Source: DASCOT01 sp965197275 (GTDB taxonomy: Bacteria > Acidobacteriota > UBA890 > WLXD01). Taken from it: DNA of 64,000 nt. Both the position numbers and the translations under genes were made by a program. Numbering within the stretch: position 1 is the first letter of the stretch; each line of letters begins with the position of its first letter. The stretch is from assembly GCA_965197275.1 (NCBI GenBank), contig CBDAMQ010000017.1, positions 1-64,000 on the forward strand, in the 5' to 3' direction. Shown here piece after piece: positions 50,141 through 59,034 of the stretch. The notes beneath the pieces are model-generated. The model did not search any database and was not told the origin of the DNA. It worked only from the letters and a program-made list of their open reading frames with translations.

Positions 50141-51490
50141 CTACTGCGTGTATTTCTCGATGTACCCGCCCCACCGGCGTCGATACCATCGCTCCCACAT
50201 CGGGTAGTACACGCTCACCACACCCCGTCGAAGAATCGCGAACAGAACGAACTCCACGAGCCGTACCAACATCCGGCACAGCCCGTTGCGCACGCTCTGC
50301 AACCGTCGGCCCCTGCGACGATCCGCGGATTCTCGCAGGGCCTCGAACACCTGATCGGCCACGTTGCTCAACGCCGGCTGGGTGCGTGGGAAGCCACAAA
50401 TATCGCGGACGTTCTCCAGGGGCTCCCGATACTGCTCTTCGGCGCTCCACTCGCCAGAACGTAGTCGGTCGATCGCAGCGAAAAGATCGTCAAACGTGCG
50501 CGGCTGCACAAGGCTACGAGTAACTGGATACATCGTGTTCGCAGACAATCCTGTATGGTCGATTCCGCGATCTCCCAATAGCGCGTCGAGGCTGATGCCG
50601 AGACGACCCGACGCGACAACCTCGTAGTTGCTGGTCGAATTGAAACTGGCGACGGCGGAGACCTTCTCCAACCAGCATTCGAACGACAGATCTTTGTGGT
50701 CCCACGAGATGATGTCGTCGTATTTTTCCAGAAGATAGCCATGCTTATCGAGGTCCTCGCGAGGATGGGGCCGCAACAGCACTCGTTGACCACGTCTCTG
50801 ACACTCGTCGAGAAGCTCGAGGAGAACACGGACAGCAGCCGCCTGAATCCAATAGACGTCTTCAGGCTCCTTGTCCATTGGAAAAAGCGAGCCACGATAT
50901 CGGTCAGCCCTGAGCCGGTCGATCGTCCTGATGGGGTTCGCTATCATCCTGTAGGGATGCAGGAATACGAACCGACACACCAATCCGATGGGAAGGTCCA
51001 AGCTCGTCGGACTCGGTAGCCGTGAGGACTCCCGGTGATAGTCGAAGCGAGGCGCTCCGCACACCGGGAGCTGACGTTCATTGAATAGTCCGCTTGCGAT
51101 CAAGCATCTCCGCGAGAAGTCGCCCCAGAGGTGAAACCGGGCAGTCGCGTCGATGTAGGCACGCTGTCGGCTCGGCTCGAGGCTCTTCGCGAAGGTTCGC
51201 AGGACACCCTTCTCGTCGGTAAGCGCGCCTTCGGTCGTCAGCATGTGAATATCCGTTCTCTCGGCGAGCCGGTGCAGCAGCTCGAACGGGATCATCTGTA
51301 CTTGCGACACGAGCACCGCATCAAAGTCGCCGTACTGCAGATACCAGCGGAGACGTGACCTGTTCGTCAAAGTGACGCGGGCGCCGCGAGATTCGAGGAC
51401 GTCCTTGAGGGCAGCGCTCACAAAGAAGTCCCGCCGGAGTTCATCGACGTGCACCAGAACGTGGGGGCGGTCGCCGTTGGAGGCACGCAT
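50141..51490 (-). CDS. Surface carbohydrate biosynthesis protein (TIGR04396-like), paralogue B
   Basis: The 449-residue protein is counted from the ATG at 51490, which has GAGGAAAGC at good distance; a GTG at 51547 overlaps the upstream stop (GTGA) and is an alternative. Landmarks shared with the gene at 45920: 'RPHVLVHVDELRRDFFVSAA', 'LTNRSRLRWYLQYGDFDAVL', 'FHLWGDFSRRCLIASG', 'RYRGSLFPMDKEPEDVYWIQ', 'RVLLRPHPREDLDKHGYLLE' and 'VASFNSTSNYEVVASGRLGI'. The intact RPHP and the 'NSTSNYEVVASG' segment look like a GT-B donor site of capsule transferases. It is the last gene of the long operon starting beyond 64000. Confidence 0.65.
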   Translation of the reverse strand: MRASNGDRPHVLVHVDELRRDFFVSAALKDVLESRGARVTLTNRSRLRWYLQYGDFDAVLVSQVQMIPFELLHRLAERTDIHMLTTEGALTDEKGVLRTFAKSLEPSRQRAYIDATARFHLWGDFSRRCLIASGLFNERQLPVCGAPRFDYHRESSRLPSPTSLDLPIGLVCRFVFLHPYRMIANPIRTIDRLRADRYRGSLFPMDKEPEDVYWIQAAAVRVLLELLDECQRRGQRVLLRPHPREDLDKHGYLLEKYDDIISWDHKDLSFECWLEKVSAVASFNSTSNYEVVASGRLGISLDALLGDRGIDHTGLSANTMYPVTRSLVQPRTFDDLFAAIDRLRSGEWSAEEQYREPLENVRDICGFPRTQPALSNVADQVFEALRESADRRRGRRLQSVRNGLCRMLVRLVEFVLFAILRRGVVSVYYPMWERWYRRRWGGYIEKYTQ

Positions 51491-51543
51491 GGGGCTGCTT
51501 TCCTCGGACTCACACCGGTCTTCAGGTGACGCGGCGTTGAAAG

Positions 51544-52617
51544 TCACTGCTCGCCGGTTACTTCGCTTTCCACGAGAAGTGTCTCATCCAATTCGACGCT
51601 TCTCATCGCGGCCTTGACCAGCTGGACGGCCCCGTCCGAGATCGGTACGCCATGGCGCTGCCGGTCCTGATACTCGAGCTGTTCGATCTCGCCAGGATAG
51701 TAGATTCGACCCGGCTTCCGCGTTGTGTCCGCACTCTTGACGTATTCGATCAGCTGCTGAACCAGCATCTCGTAGCCGCCAGCGGTTTGGGCCGGATCGA
51801 TCACGATACCGAAGAAGGCATTGCCCACTCGGGTTGCCGTAGGATTGCTGCAGCCGGCCCCTGAGAGAGCGCCAGCGAGAATATCCACGATCAGGGCCAG
51901 CCCGTATCCCTTGTATCCTGCATCTCCCCCCATAGGTAGCAGGGCGCCTTTCGGCTCCGCATAGAACAGTCCGGGGTCTGTCGGCGTTTCACCGTCAGCC
52001 GTGATGAACCATCCGGCGGGGATTTTTTCTTTCTGCTCGTTCTTGAGTTTGATTCGCCGCTCCGCAACGACACTCGTCGTCATGTCGAGCAGAATCGGAC
52101 GGCCTTCCTTGTAGGGAATCGCCACCGCCAGAGGATTCGTCGACAACCGACGCTCCGTCCCCCCATACGGCGCCACCATGTTGCCGGCGCCATGGTTGTT
52201 GACCATCGCAATCCCGATCAGCCCTTCCTGACTGACTCGTTGTGGATACTGTCCCAACCTCCCACAGTGACCCGCGCTGTGAACGCTGACACTGGCGACG
52301 CCCGTCTGCGTTGCCTTCGCTGCAGCCAGTGCCATGGCTTTGTGGCAAGCCACTGCGCCGAACGCCCAGTTGCCGTTTACAAGCAACGTGCTGGCGCTCT
52401 CCTTCTCGACCTCGGGGCTCCCTTGTGGGTCCACCCAGCCTATCTCGATGAACTCCAGATACCGACGGAGCATCGCCACGCCATGGGAGTCGATGCCCAT
52501 CAGGTCGGCATCGACGAAGGAGTTCGCAACCAGGTCCGCAGCCTCCTCGGTCGCGCCGGCTCGCGTTAGCACCGTGCGGCACAATCTACGCAATCCTGAA
52601 CCCGAGTAGCGTTTCAC
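51544..52617 (-). CDS. Malate/L-lactate (Ldh) family NAD(P) dehydrogenase
   Basis: The 357-residue protein starts at a GTG immediately after the TAG of the ThDP-enzyme gene. 'FVDADLMGIDSHGVAMLRRY', 'VSVHSAGHCGRLGQYPQRVS', 'GIAMVNNHGAGNMVAPYGGT', 'LSTNPLAVAIPYKEGRPILL' and 'GGDAGYKGYGLALIVDILAG' are the complete Ldh_2 family signature. Members reduce 2-keto acids (malate, lactate, ureidoglycolate, sulfolactate, delta-1-piperideine carboxylate). Translational coupling to a 2-ketoacid ThDP enzyme and to NeuA suggests a dedicated hydroxy-acid or modified sugar precursor. Confidence 0.9.
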   Translation of the reverse strand: MKRYSGSGLRRLCRTVLTRAGATEEAADLVANSFVDADLMGIDSHGVAMLRRYLEFIEIGWVDPQGSPEVEKESASTLLVNGNWAFGAVACHKAMALAAAKATQTGVASVSVHSAGHCGRLGQYPQRVSQEGLIGIAMVNNHGAGNMVAPYGGTERRLSTNPLAVAIPYKEGRPILLDMTTSVVAERRIKLKNEQKEKIPAGWFITADGETPTDPGLFYAEPKGALLPMGGDAGYKGYGLALIVDILAGALSGAGCSNPTATRVGNAFFGIVIDPAQTAGGYEMLVQQLIEYVKSADTTRKPGRIYYPGEIEQLEYQDRQRHGVPISDGAVQLVKAAMRSVELDETLLVESEVTGEQ

Positions 52618-54258
52618 CTACTCACCCGCAACGTGTTCGAGCCTCATGTTTTCGCGTATCTCTGTTACGAACGCGTCGTAACGCTCGGGCTCGATCATCA
52701 CCTCGATCAGGCTTGGGCCGGAACGCGTCATCGCTTTCTCGAGCTGCTCCTTGTGCTCACCATGTGAGTGAACCTGACAGCTGGGAACGCCATAGCCAGC
52801 CGCGATGCGGGCAATATCCACGGCCGAGCGCTCGAGCCCCGAACAGTCGTAGCCTTTCTTGCGATGCGAGATGCGGATTGTCCCGAGGCCGCTGTCGTTG
52901 AACACGACCAAGATCACTTTTGCCTGCAGCTCCGCGATTGTGGCCAGATCTCCTGCTCGCATGTGGAAGCTGCCGTCGCCGCAGAATGCGAGAACATGGT
53001 CGCCTTCGTGACTGTGTAGGCTCGCCGCAAGGCTCGCCGGAATGGAAAAGCCCATCGTGGTGGTCGCGCTGGGAGCGATGAAGCTGTTCGGGCGGTGGGA
53101 GCGCCACAGGTGCCCGAGCATCATGTTGAACACGCCGGTCTCCGTCGTCACGCAGGTTCCCGCCGGCACGACCTCCCCACTCACGCTGATCACACCCTCG
53201 GTGCTCAGCGTCCGTTCATCCGTATCGATTCTGGACAACAAATCGCTCCAAAGCTCCGATAGGATCTCTCGAGCCCATGGGGATCTTGCGGTCACCTGGT
53301 CCGTCAGCGACTGGACGATGGCGGTCGGATCTCCCGCCAATCTGTGGTTTGGAGCTGCGAGCGCACGCTCGCCGGGATCCATCCTGTCAATCAAGATACT
53401 GGGTTGATCGTAGCCCCACGGCCGGGTGATCTCGCCGCGCTCCGTGCCGAGCTGAATGATGAGGTCGCTTCGCGACAGCACGCAGTGCTCGAAAGAGCCC
53501 TCGTTCGACAATCCGAAGAGCGGCCCAGCGTAGTCCGGGTGCCGTTCGGAGATCAGGCCTTTTGCCCGGTAGCTCGGCAGGAAGGGCATCCCGAGCTTGT
53601 CCACGAAGCACGTCAGGGCATCACGGAGCCCCCCGTTCCTCGCCCCGGAACCGATGAGCAGGACCGGCCTTCTTGCGCTCTCGATCTCCTGAACCACGGG
53701 GGTGAGCTCGTTGGCGGGCAATACGCGCTCTTCGCATGCCTCGAATCGGCTCGAGCCGGAGATACCTGTGAGTGCGTCGTTTGGCACGTCGATGTGTACA
53801 GGCCCAGGGCGTCCTCCTTCATAGACGGTTCTTGCGGCGCGATCCATTAGGCCGCTTACATTGTCCGACTGCAGGGTTGCGGAGAACTTGACCACGGAGG
53901 CCAGCAGGTCGCGATGTGACAACTGCTGATGGAAGATCTCGTTCTGGAGATGATCAGGGTAGCGATCGGTGAGGAGAATGAGCGGCAGTCGTTCCAAAGC
54001 CGCGATACCCACGCCGAATACGGCATTCAGTGCTCCTGGACCCATTATCGTCGAACATATTCCAGGCACTCCGTCCAGATCGCCCAGCACGGCAGCCGCT
54101 ATCGCCGCCGATCCCTCGTTGCTCATCAGGACGTACTTTATTCCCTGTGATTCAGCCTCATTGATCAGGTCGAGGCTCGCACCACCCCCGGGTATCCCGA
54201 AGATGTGACGGATTTGGTTGCGTTTCATCCACTGAACGAGCTCCTCGCCTACCGTCAT
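52618..54258 (-). CDS. Thiamine-diphosphate enzyme, acetolactate-synthase-like
   Basis: The 546-residue protein has three ThDP-enzyme domains: an N-terminal PYR domain with catalytic Glu in 'YVLMSNEGSAAIAAAVLGD', the central 'RRPVLLIGSGARNGGLRDAL', and a C-terminal PP domain with 'AFCGDGSFHMRAGDLATIA' and 'VILVVFNDSGLGTI' (the GDG...N cofactor motif). It forms or cleaves carbon-carbon bonds next to a keto group, for example decarboxylating a 2-keto acid and joining two-carbon units. In a glycan locus it may make a branched or chain-extended precursor. Its start overlaps the NeuA stop (ATGA) and its stop abuts the Ldh gene. Confidence 0.9.
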   Translation of the reverse strand: MTVGEELVQWMKRNQIRHIFGIPGGGASLDLINEAESQGIKYVLMSNEGSAAIAAAVLGDLDGVPGICSTIMGPGALNAVFGVGIAALERLPLILLTDRYPDHLQNEIFHQQLSHRDLLASVVKFSATLQSDNVSGLMDRAARTVYEGGRPGPVHIDVPNDALTGISGSSRFEACEERVLPANELTPVVQEIESARRPVLLIGSGARNGGLRDALTCFVDKLGMPFLPSYRAKGLISERHPDYAGPLFGLSNEGSFEHCVLSRSDLIIQLGTERGEITRPWGYDQPSILIDRMDPGERALAAPNHRLAGDPTAIVQSLTDQVTARSPWAREILSELWSDLLSRIDTDERTLSTEGVISVSGEVVPAGTCVTTETGVFNMMLGHLWRSHRPNSFIAPSATTTMGFSIPASLAASLHSHEGDHVLAFCGDGSFHMRAGDLATIAELQAKVILVVFNDSGLGTIRISHRKKGYDCSGLERSAVDIARIAAGYGVPSCQVHSHGEHKEQLEKAMTRSGPSLIEVMIEPERYDAFVTEIRENMRLEHVAGE

Positions 54259-54977
54259 CGGTCGCTCTGACCCTGCTGCTCTTGGAGGACTCTCTCGGCG
54301 AGCAGAAGATCAACTTCATGGTCTATGTTCACCGAGGATCGCTGTTCCAGGATCAAGGGAATCGTGTGCAAGCCGTACCGCAGATTGTCCTCCATCAAGA
54401 CTCTACGCTTCGTAACACTCACGACACCGGCGGGTCGATACACCTTGAACGGAGCCGCTTGTCTGTTCTGGAGCGGCTGTCGTGGATCATCGTCGGGCAT
54501 CAGTGGAAGCAATCGTCCCTCCACGATTCTCTTCATGTAGTACGGCGTATGCTCGACCTCACAGACGCTCATGATCGCGTCGCAATCATCGTGATCCAGA
54601 GCGAGTCCGACTGCTTTGTCCAGGTCAGACGTCGTGCCGAGGGGTGAGGTCGGCTGCATGCACGTGATGAGATCGACCCGGGGAACCCCTCCCTCCGACT
54701 CCATCCACCTGACCGCATGCTGAAGCACTTGGATCATGGACGCGCTGTCGGTGGCCAGGGGCGGTGGTCTGAAGAACGGTACATCTCCACCCCAATCAAG
54801 AGCCACTTGGGCGATTTCCCGGTCGTCGGTAGAGATGATCGTGCGATCGATCAACTCACTCCCTTTCGCCCTTTGGATGCTGTACGAGATCAGCGGCTGG
54901 CCGCCGAGCATTCGTAAGTTCTTTCGTGACAGACCCTTCGAGCCGCCACGCGCTGGGATAACGCCGAGGACAAACAT
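54255..54977 (-). CDS. neuA: CMP-acylneuraminate-type cytidylyltransferase
   Basis: The 240-residue protein begins with the canonical 'VLGVIPARGGSKGLSRKNLR' CTP-binding loop, then 'ISTDDREIAQVALDWGGDVP', 'LITCMQPTSPLGTTSDLDKA', 'SVCEVEHTPYYMKRIVEGRL' and a late 'NIDHEVDLLLAERVL'. It activates a nonulosonic acid or related acidic residue as a CMP derivative, consistent with the NeuB-like synthase at 58290 in the same operon. Whether the sugar is sialic, legionaminic or another analogue cannot be read from sequence alone. Confidence 0.88.
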   Translation of the reverse strand: MFVLGVIPARGGSKGLSRKNLRMLGGQPLISYSIQRAKGSELIDRTIISTDDREIAQVALDWGGDVPFFRPPPLATDSASMIQVLQHAVRWMESEGGVPRVDLITCMQPTSPLGTTSDLDKAVGLALDHDDCDAIMSVCEVEHTPYYMKRIVEGRLLPLMPDDDPRQPLQNRQAAPFKVYRPAGVVSVTKRRVLMEDNLRYGLHTIPLILEQRSSVNIDHEVDLLLAERVLQEQQGQSDR

Positions 54978-54990
54978 CCAAATCTCTCGG

Positions 54991-56478
54991 CTATTGCCTT
55001 GTGAGGCCTATGTTCACCCAAACGCTCTTGGGCTGGGTGTGCTCGAGAATCCCCTCGAGGCCCCCTTCCGTCCCGAGTCCGCTTAGCTTGCGACCGCCAT
55101 AGGGCGAGTTGGGATCGACGACGCCATGGCAGTTGACCCAGACCGTCCCGGCGTCGACGCTCCTGGCGAAGTGATGCGCCTTCACAAGATCCTTCGTGAA
55201 GACGCAGGCGGCAAGACCGTAGGCTACGTCGTTTGCCTTCTGCAGCACTTCCTCGATGTCTTCGAATTCCAGGATCGTCAAGACGGGCCCGAAGATCTCT
55301 TCCTGGGCGATTCTCATGTCGTTCTGGACCCGATCGAAGATCGTCGGCTCGACGAAATAGCCCTTTCCATCGCCAATACTCGCCCGGCCACCGCCGCAGA
55401 CCAATCTCGCCCCCTCCTGCTTTCCAATGTCGATGTAGGAGAGCACCTTGTCGAACTGCTGCTGAGAGGCCAGTGGCCCCATGGTCGTATCGTCGTCTAG
55501 CGGATCTCCAAGTCTGGCCCCTGCTACTTTCGCGAGCAACGCCTCGACGAATCTGCTTTTGATGCTCTTCTCGAGGAAGAGCCGCGTCCCGGCGTTGCAA
55601 TTCTGGCCCTGATTCCCGAAGGCAGAGTCGTAGGCCCAGGAGACCGCCTCGCCCAGGTCACAATCGGCGAAGACCACGTTCGGCGCTTTGCCACCGAGCT
55701 CCAGCACGCACTTCTTGAGGGTTGCTGCGGCGTTCCGCTGAATCAACTGACCTGTCACCGCCTCCCCCGTAAAGCTGATCATGTTCACAAGCGGGTGCTT
55801 GACGATGGCCTCGCCGGCTTCTTCACCGTACCCCGTTACGATGTTGAGAACTCCGTCCGGGAGTCCAGCTTCCTGGGCGATTTCGCCGAGGCGTAGCGCC
55901 GTAAGAGAAGTCTGTTCCGCAGGCTTGAAGACCACTGAGTTCCCCGTGGCGAGGGCCAGACCGATCTTCTTCGCAGCGATGGCAAGAGGGAAATTCCACG
56001 GCGTAATGACCCCGACAACTCCATGCGGCTCTCGAATGACATAGTTGAGGAATCGCCCATCAACCGGGCACGTCTCGCCGTATATCTTGGTCACCCAGCC
56101 TGCGAAGTGCCTGAAGTTACGCGCTGCACCGGGGATATCGCCCGCGTATGCGTTCGCAAAGGGCTTCCCGACATCGATCGACTCCAGGAACGCAAGCTCC
56201 TTTCGGTTCTCCAGGATCAATTCCGCTATTCGCTGGAGCACCTGCTCACGCTCCTGCGGAACCTTTCCGGTCCAGCTCGATTCGCTCACAGAGCGTCGAG
56301 CCGCCCGTACGGCCCTGTCGACGTCGGGCTCCCTGGCTCGAGCGAAGACACCGACCGTCTCCTGGGTTGACGGGTTCTCGGCGATGAAAGTCTCGCCCGA
56401 GAGGGCATTACTCCACTCCCCATCGATCAGCAGCTGGCCTTCGGCCGGCCGGTAGCTGTCTTTGAGATCACCAATCAT
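54991..56478 (-). CDS. NAD(P)-dependent aldehyde dehydrogenase
   Basis: The 495-residue protein starts at the ATG with GGGAG nine bases upstream (the frame extends 18 codons further). The ALDH landmarks are intact: 'GVVGVITPWNFPLAIAAKKI', 'NMISFTGEAVTGQLIQRNA', catalytic Glu in 'VLELGGKAPNVVFAD', catalytic Cys in 'GNQGQNCNAGTRLF' and 'EEIFGPVLTILEF'. It oxidises an aldehyde to the acid. It lies 13 bp upstream of neuA and near a ThDP enzyme, so the substrate may be an aldehyde of that pathway. Confidence 0.92.
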   Translation of the reverse strand: MIGDLKDSYRPAEGQLLIDGEWSNALSGETFIAENPSTQETVGVFARAREPDVDRAVRAARRSVSESSWTGKVPQEREQVLQRIAELILENRKELAFLESIDVGKPFANAYAGDIPGAARNFRHFAGWVTKIYGETCPVDGRFLNYVIREPHGVVGVITPWNFPLAIAAKKIGLALATGNSVVFKPAEQTSLTALRLGEIAQEAGLPDGVLNIVTGYGEEAGEAIVKHPLVNMISFTGEAVTGQLIQRNAAATLKKCVLELGGKAPNVVFADCDLGEAVSWAYDSAFGNQGQNCNAGTRLFLEKSIKSRFVEALLAKVAGARLGDPLDDDTTMGPLASQQQFDKVLSYIDIGKQEGARLVCGGGRASIGDGKGYFVEPTIFDRVQNDMRIAQEEIFGPVLTILEFEDIEEVLQKANDVAYGLAACVFTKDLVKAHHFARSVDAGTVWVNCHGVVDPNSPYGGRKLSGLGTEGGLEGILEHTQPKSVWVNIGLTRQ

Positions 56479-56610
56479 CGCGTACTCCCGTCTTGGCGGT
56501 TGCTCTCTCGTCGCCCGCTGCGGAACAGCCATTCCGTCGAACGCCGTGCGTCAACAATTGCACTGTCGTGCCGATTCAGTCCGGAACCACTGGGTCCTGG
56601 CCATTCCGTT

Positions 56611-57498
56611 CTAGCCCGCGCCTACCCTCAGATGATCCCCGACTCGCATCTCCTTCCGCGGGATCTCGTAGGGATCGATCTGCTGGTACGAAGGATCGGT
56701 GGCTACAGAGAACGCCGCCCGGAAGCCCTTGCGTCTAATTGCCGCCTTCACCTGGTCATCGAAGTGAACGCCGCGAACGCCATACGGGTAGGCGAAGTAC
56801 ACAGGATCACCGAGGATTCCGATGTTCCTCTCCAGGTCGCGCTGAAGCTCCTCCGCAGCCTGGTTCTTCAGCACGCAGTGGCCGTGACTGTGATGGTAGA
56901 ACTCGACGAGAGGGTGTTCCCGAAGCTCCGCGACGTCCGTCCAATTCAACATGTTCGCCTTCGCCAACTCCGTCCCCGTGTCGTAGTCTTCGAGCAATCG
57001 TGCCACGAGTTGTTCTTGACGCTGCGCGGACACACTCTTCGCGACCCTCTTCAACTCGAGTACCGTGTCGATCCGGTCCTGACTCCTCGCCGTGCAGTAT
57101 GAGCTCCCCAAGACTCGCAACTCCGAGGGTCTCGCGTTCATCACGACGCGCTCGATCTCGTCCGTCCAGGAGATCCGCGTCCCCCTGGCGAACCCGGTAC
57201 AAAGGAAGGCCGCCGCACACACTCCGTATTCCTCGAGAATGGGGAGAGCGTTCGATCTGAAGTTCGCGTACAGATCGTCGAAGGTGATCAGTGCGAAGGG
57301 CTCGCTCACCGCTCCAGACAGTGCCTTCTCAACGAACTCATCCGCACGCAGGACTCGGTAGTTATCGCAGAGCCACCGAATCTGTTCTTCGAACTCACTT
57401 TCCGGGAGGTGCTTCTGGAATACGCGCTCGAAGGGATCTGCTGCGTACTCCGAATCCCGTACAACACCATGATAGAGAGGAACAAAGACATCGCTCAC
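56611..57498 (-). CDS. Polysaccharide deacetylase (NodB-fold)
   Basis: The 295-residue protein is counted from the GTG at 57498 in a GTGA overlap with the formyltransferase gene. It opens 'VSDVFVPLYHGVVRDSEYAA' and has 'FALITFDDLYANFRSNALPI' (metal-binding Asp pair; the following Gly of TFDDG is Leu), 'EFYHHSHGHCVLKN' (the HSxxH-like metal ligands) and 'PVYFAYPYGVRGVHFDDQV'. It would remove an N- or O-acetyl group from a sugar or lipid-linked glycan. No signal peptide is visible with this start, so action on a cytoplasmic sugar intermediate is plausible. Confidence 0.82.
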   Translation of the reverse strand: MSDVFVPLYHGVVRDSEYAADPFERVFQKHLPESEFEEQIRWLCDNYRVLRADEFVEKALSGAVSEPFALITFDDLYANFRSNALPILEEYGVCAAAFLCTGFARGTRISWTDEIERVVMNARPSELRVLGSSYCTARSQDRIDTVLELKRVAKSVSAQRQEQLVARLLEDYDTGTELAKANMLNWTDVAELREHPLVEFYHHSHGHCVLKNQAAEELQRDLERNIGILGDPVYFAYPYGVRGVHFDDQVKAAIRRKGFRAAFSVATDPSYQQIDPYEIPRKEMRVGDHLRVGAG

Positions 57499-58277
57499 AG
57501 CCAGAGCTTCCGCGAGTAGAAATTCATGATGCCGATCAGCTGAACAAAGATGCCTGGGACAGAAAAGTACTCGCCCTTCTCGCGCCATTGATTATCCAGG
57601 AAGCGCTCGTCCTGATGGCACCTGAGGCGGTCAGTGTTGCGCATCAGCATGGGAACCACCCGCTGCGTCGATATCGCTCTTATTTCCCATGGATGCCTGG
57701 CATCGCCCACGTCGGTCTCGCTCCACTCGATGATCGCGCCGGTGTCGAGGCCCTCTTCGATGAAATGCAGGCTCACACCAATCTCGTGCCAGCGGCGCCG
57801 GGCCAGGGACCAGCAATCTGACTCCAGGCCACGGATGTACGGCAGCACGGCGCAGTGAACGTTGACGAAGGGGACCTCTCGACGCTCCAGCTCGCTGATC
57901 AAGTCTGACTTGATCCGACGAGTCCCGAAGACCAACACGAGATCCCAGGGCTGCTGCAGAATCCCGGAGCGAAGAACGTGGTTGATGCTCTCGTGGTGCT
58001 CATCCACCCAATCCAGGTTCGCGGCTGGAAGCAGCTTGGATTCTGACCGCTTCCGCAATGCCTCGAAGAGGGGAACCTGGACAAAGGGAAACTCCGTCGC
58101 TAGTCGTTTGACCGAGGGCTCTGCGATGAAGTTTCTCACTCGGGCTCGCCAAACCGAGACCGTGCGGAGGTTGACGGGGGACTCGGTAACGACGTGGACC
58201 TCGCAACCGCTCTCTTTCAGTCGTTCCCAGACGTACTGATGATGAACGGTCTTCGTCGTTAGATACAGGACCTTCAT
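57495..58277 (-). CDS. Formyltransferase-like protein
   Basis: The 260-residue protein has an N-terminal 'KVLYLTTKTVHHQYVWERLK' strand and the formyltransferase active-site region 'VPFVNVHCAVLPYIRGLESD' with the Asn/His pair, then 'GVSLHFIEEGLDTGAIIEWS' with the Asp. These correspond to the N-H-D catalytic set of 10-formyl-THF-dependent transferases (Fmt, ArnA, sugar N-formyltransferases). With a deacetylase translated just downstream, it could install an N-formyl group on an amino sugar after deacetylation. That coupling is inference. Confidence 0.8.
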   Translation of the reverse strand: MKVLYLTTKTVHHQYVWERLKESGCEVHVVTESPVNLRTVSVWRARVRNFIAEPSVKRLATEFPFVQVPLFEALRKRSESKLLPAANLDWVDEHHESINHVLRSGILQQPWDLVLVFGTRRIKSDLISELERREVPFVNVHCAVLPYIRGLESDCWSLARRRWHEIGVSLHFIEEGLDTGAIIEWSETDVGDARHPWEIRAISTQRVVPMLMRNTDRLRCHQDERFLDNQWREKGEYFSVPGIFVQLIGIMNFYSRKLWL

Positions 58278-58289
58278 GCGAGTTCTTGT

Positions 58290-59033
58290 CTAGCTAGACT
58301 CGTCCGAAACGCTCCGCGCCCTTGAGCTCAGGAAGTCCTGCTGCGTCCAGAGTCGCCTCCCGTAGTGGCTCAGTTCACGGAGCTCTCCTGGCCCCATGCT
58401 GCACGCGTGTGCGAGTTGCTTATCTCGTTGATTCGTCTTGTCCAACGAGAAGTGCTTCTCGACATAGTAGGCCCCGCGTGCGCAGGCTAGCAGCGCGGCA
58501 TCGATCCCCAGAGAATGGTCGCTGAAACCCTCAATCGCGCCCCGCTCGTAACGCTTCGGAATGTCGCGCATGTCATCGGGATATGTCGGGTACTTGGCGA
58601 TGCAGAAGAAGTAGTGCACCTTCGGGTCGGACCCGAAAGGGAAGCCTGGCCCGTCCCAGAATCCGAGCGACACGAAGGCCTCGTCGGCGTAGTCGATCAT
58701 CTCGCGACAGAGCTCCGGGTACTGAGTGACCGTACGACTCGCGATCTTGATTTTCGTGAGGCCGAGCTCGCGCGCCCCCGCGAACGACCCCGCGTCGAAA
58801 AGCGTGAACAGCGGCTCCACGTCATAGTGCTCAGCGATTCCGATCAACTTCCTGACATCGTCGATCGAGAGTTCCAGGTCTCCATACTCCTTGCCGAAGA
58901 CGGTCATCCCGTCGTCGTACCACTGGAACTTGACGAAGTCCGCGCCACCCAGAGCTGACTCGCGGATCATCTCTGCTGCCACCGCTATGTTGCCGCCATG
59001 CTGAGGATGAATCTCGCTAATGATCTGCACCAT
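58290..59033 (-). CDS. Short N-acetylneuraminate-synthase-like (NeuB family) protein
   Basis: The 247-residue TIM barrel has 'QIISEIHPQHGGNIAVAAEM', 'GGADFVKFQWYDDGMTVFG', 'YDVEPLFTLFDAGSFAGARE', 'KIASRTVTQYPELCREMID' and 'EGFSDHSLGIDAALLACARG', followed by 'YYVEKHFSLDK'. These are the PEP- and metal-binding positions of NeuB/SpsE. Canonical NeuB is about 340 residues and carries a C-terminal antifreeze-like SAF domain; this protein stops right after the barrel. It should condense PEP with an aldose to give a nonulosonic-type acid, or has evolved another function. It lies between the glycosyltransferase and the formyltransferase. Confidence 0.8.
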   Translation of the reverse strand: MVQIISEIHPQHGGNIAVAAEMIRESALGGADFVKFQWYDDGMTVFGKEYGDLELSIDDVRKLIGIAEHYDVEPLFTLFDAGSFAGARELGLTKIKIASRTVTQYPELCREMIDYADEAFVSLGFWDGPGFPFGSDPKVHYFFCIAKYPTYPDDMRDIPKRYERGAIEGFSDHSLGIDAALLACARGAYYVEKHFSLDKTNQRDKQLAHACSMGPGELRELSHYGRRLWTQQDFLSSRARSVSDESS

Positions 59034-59034
59034 C

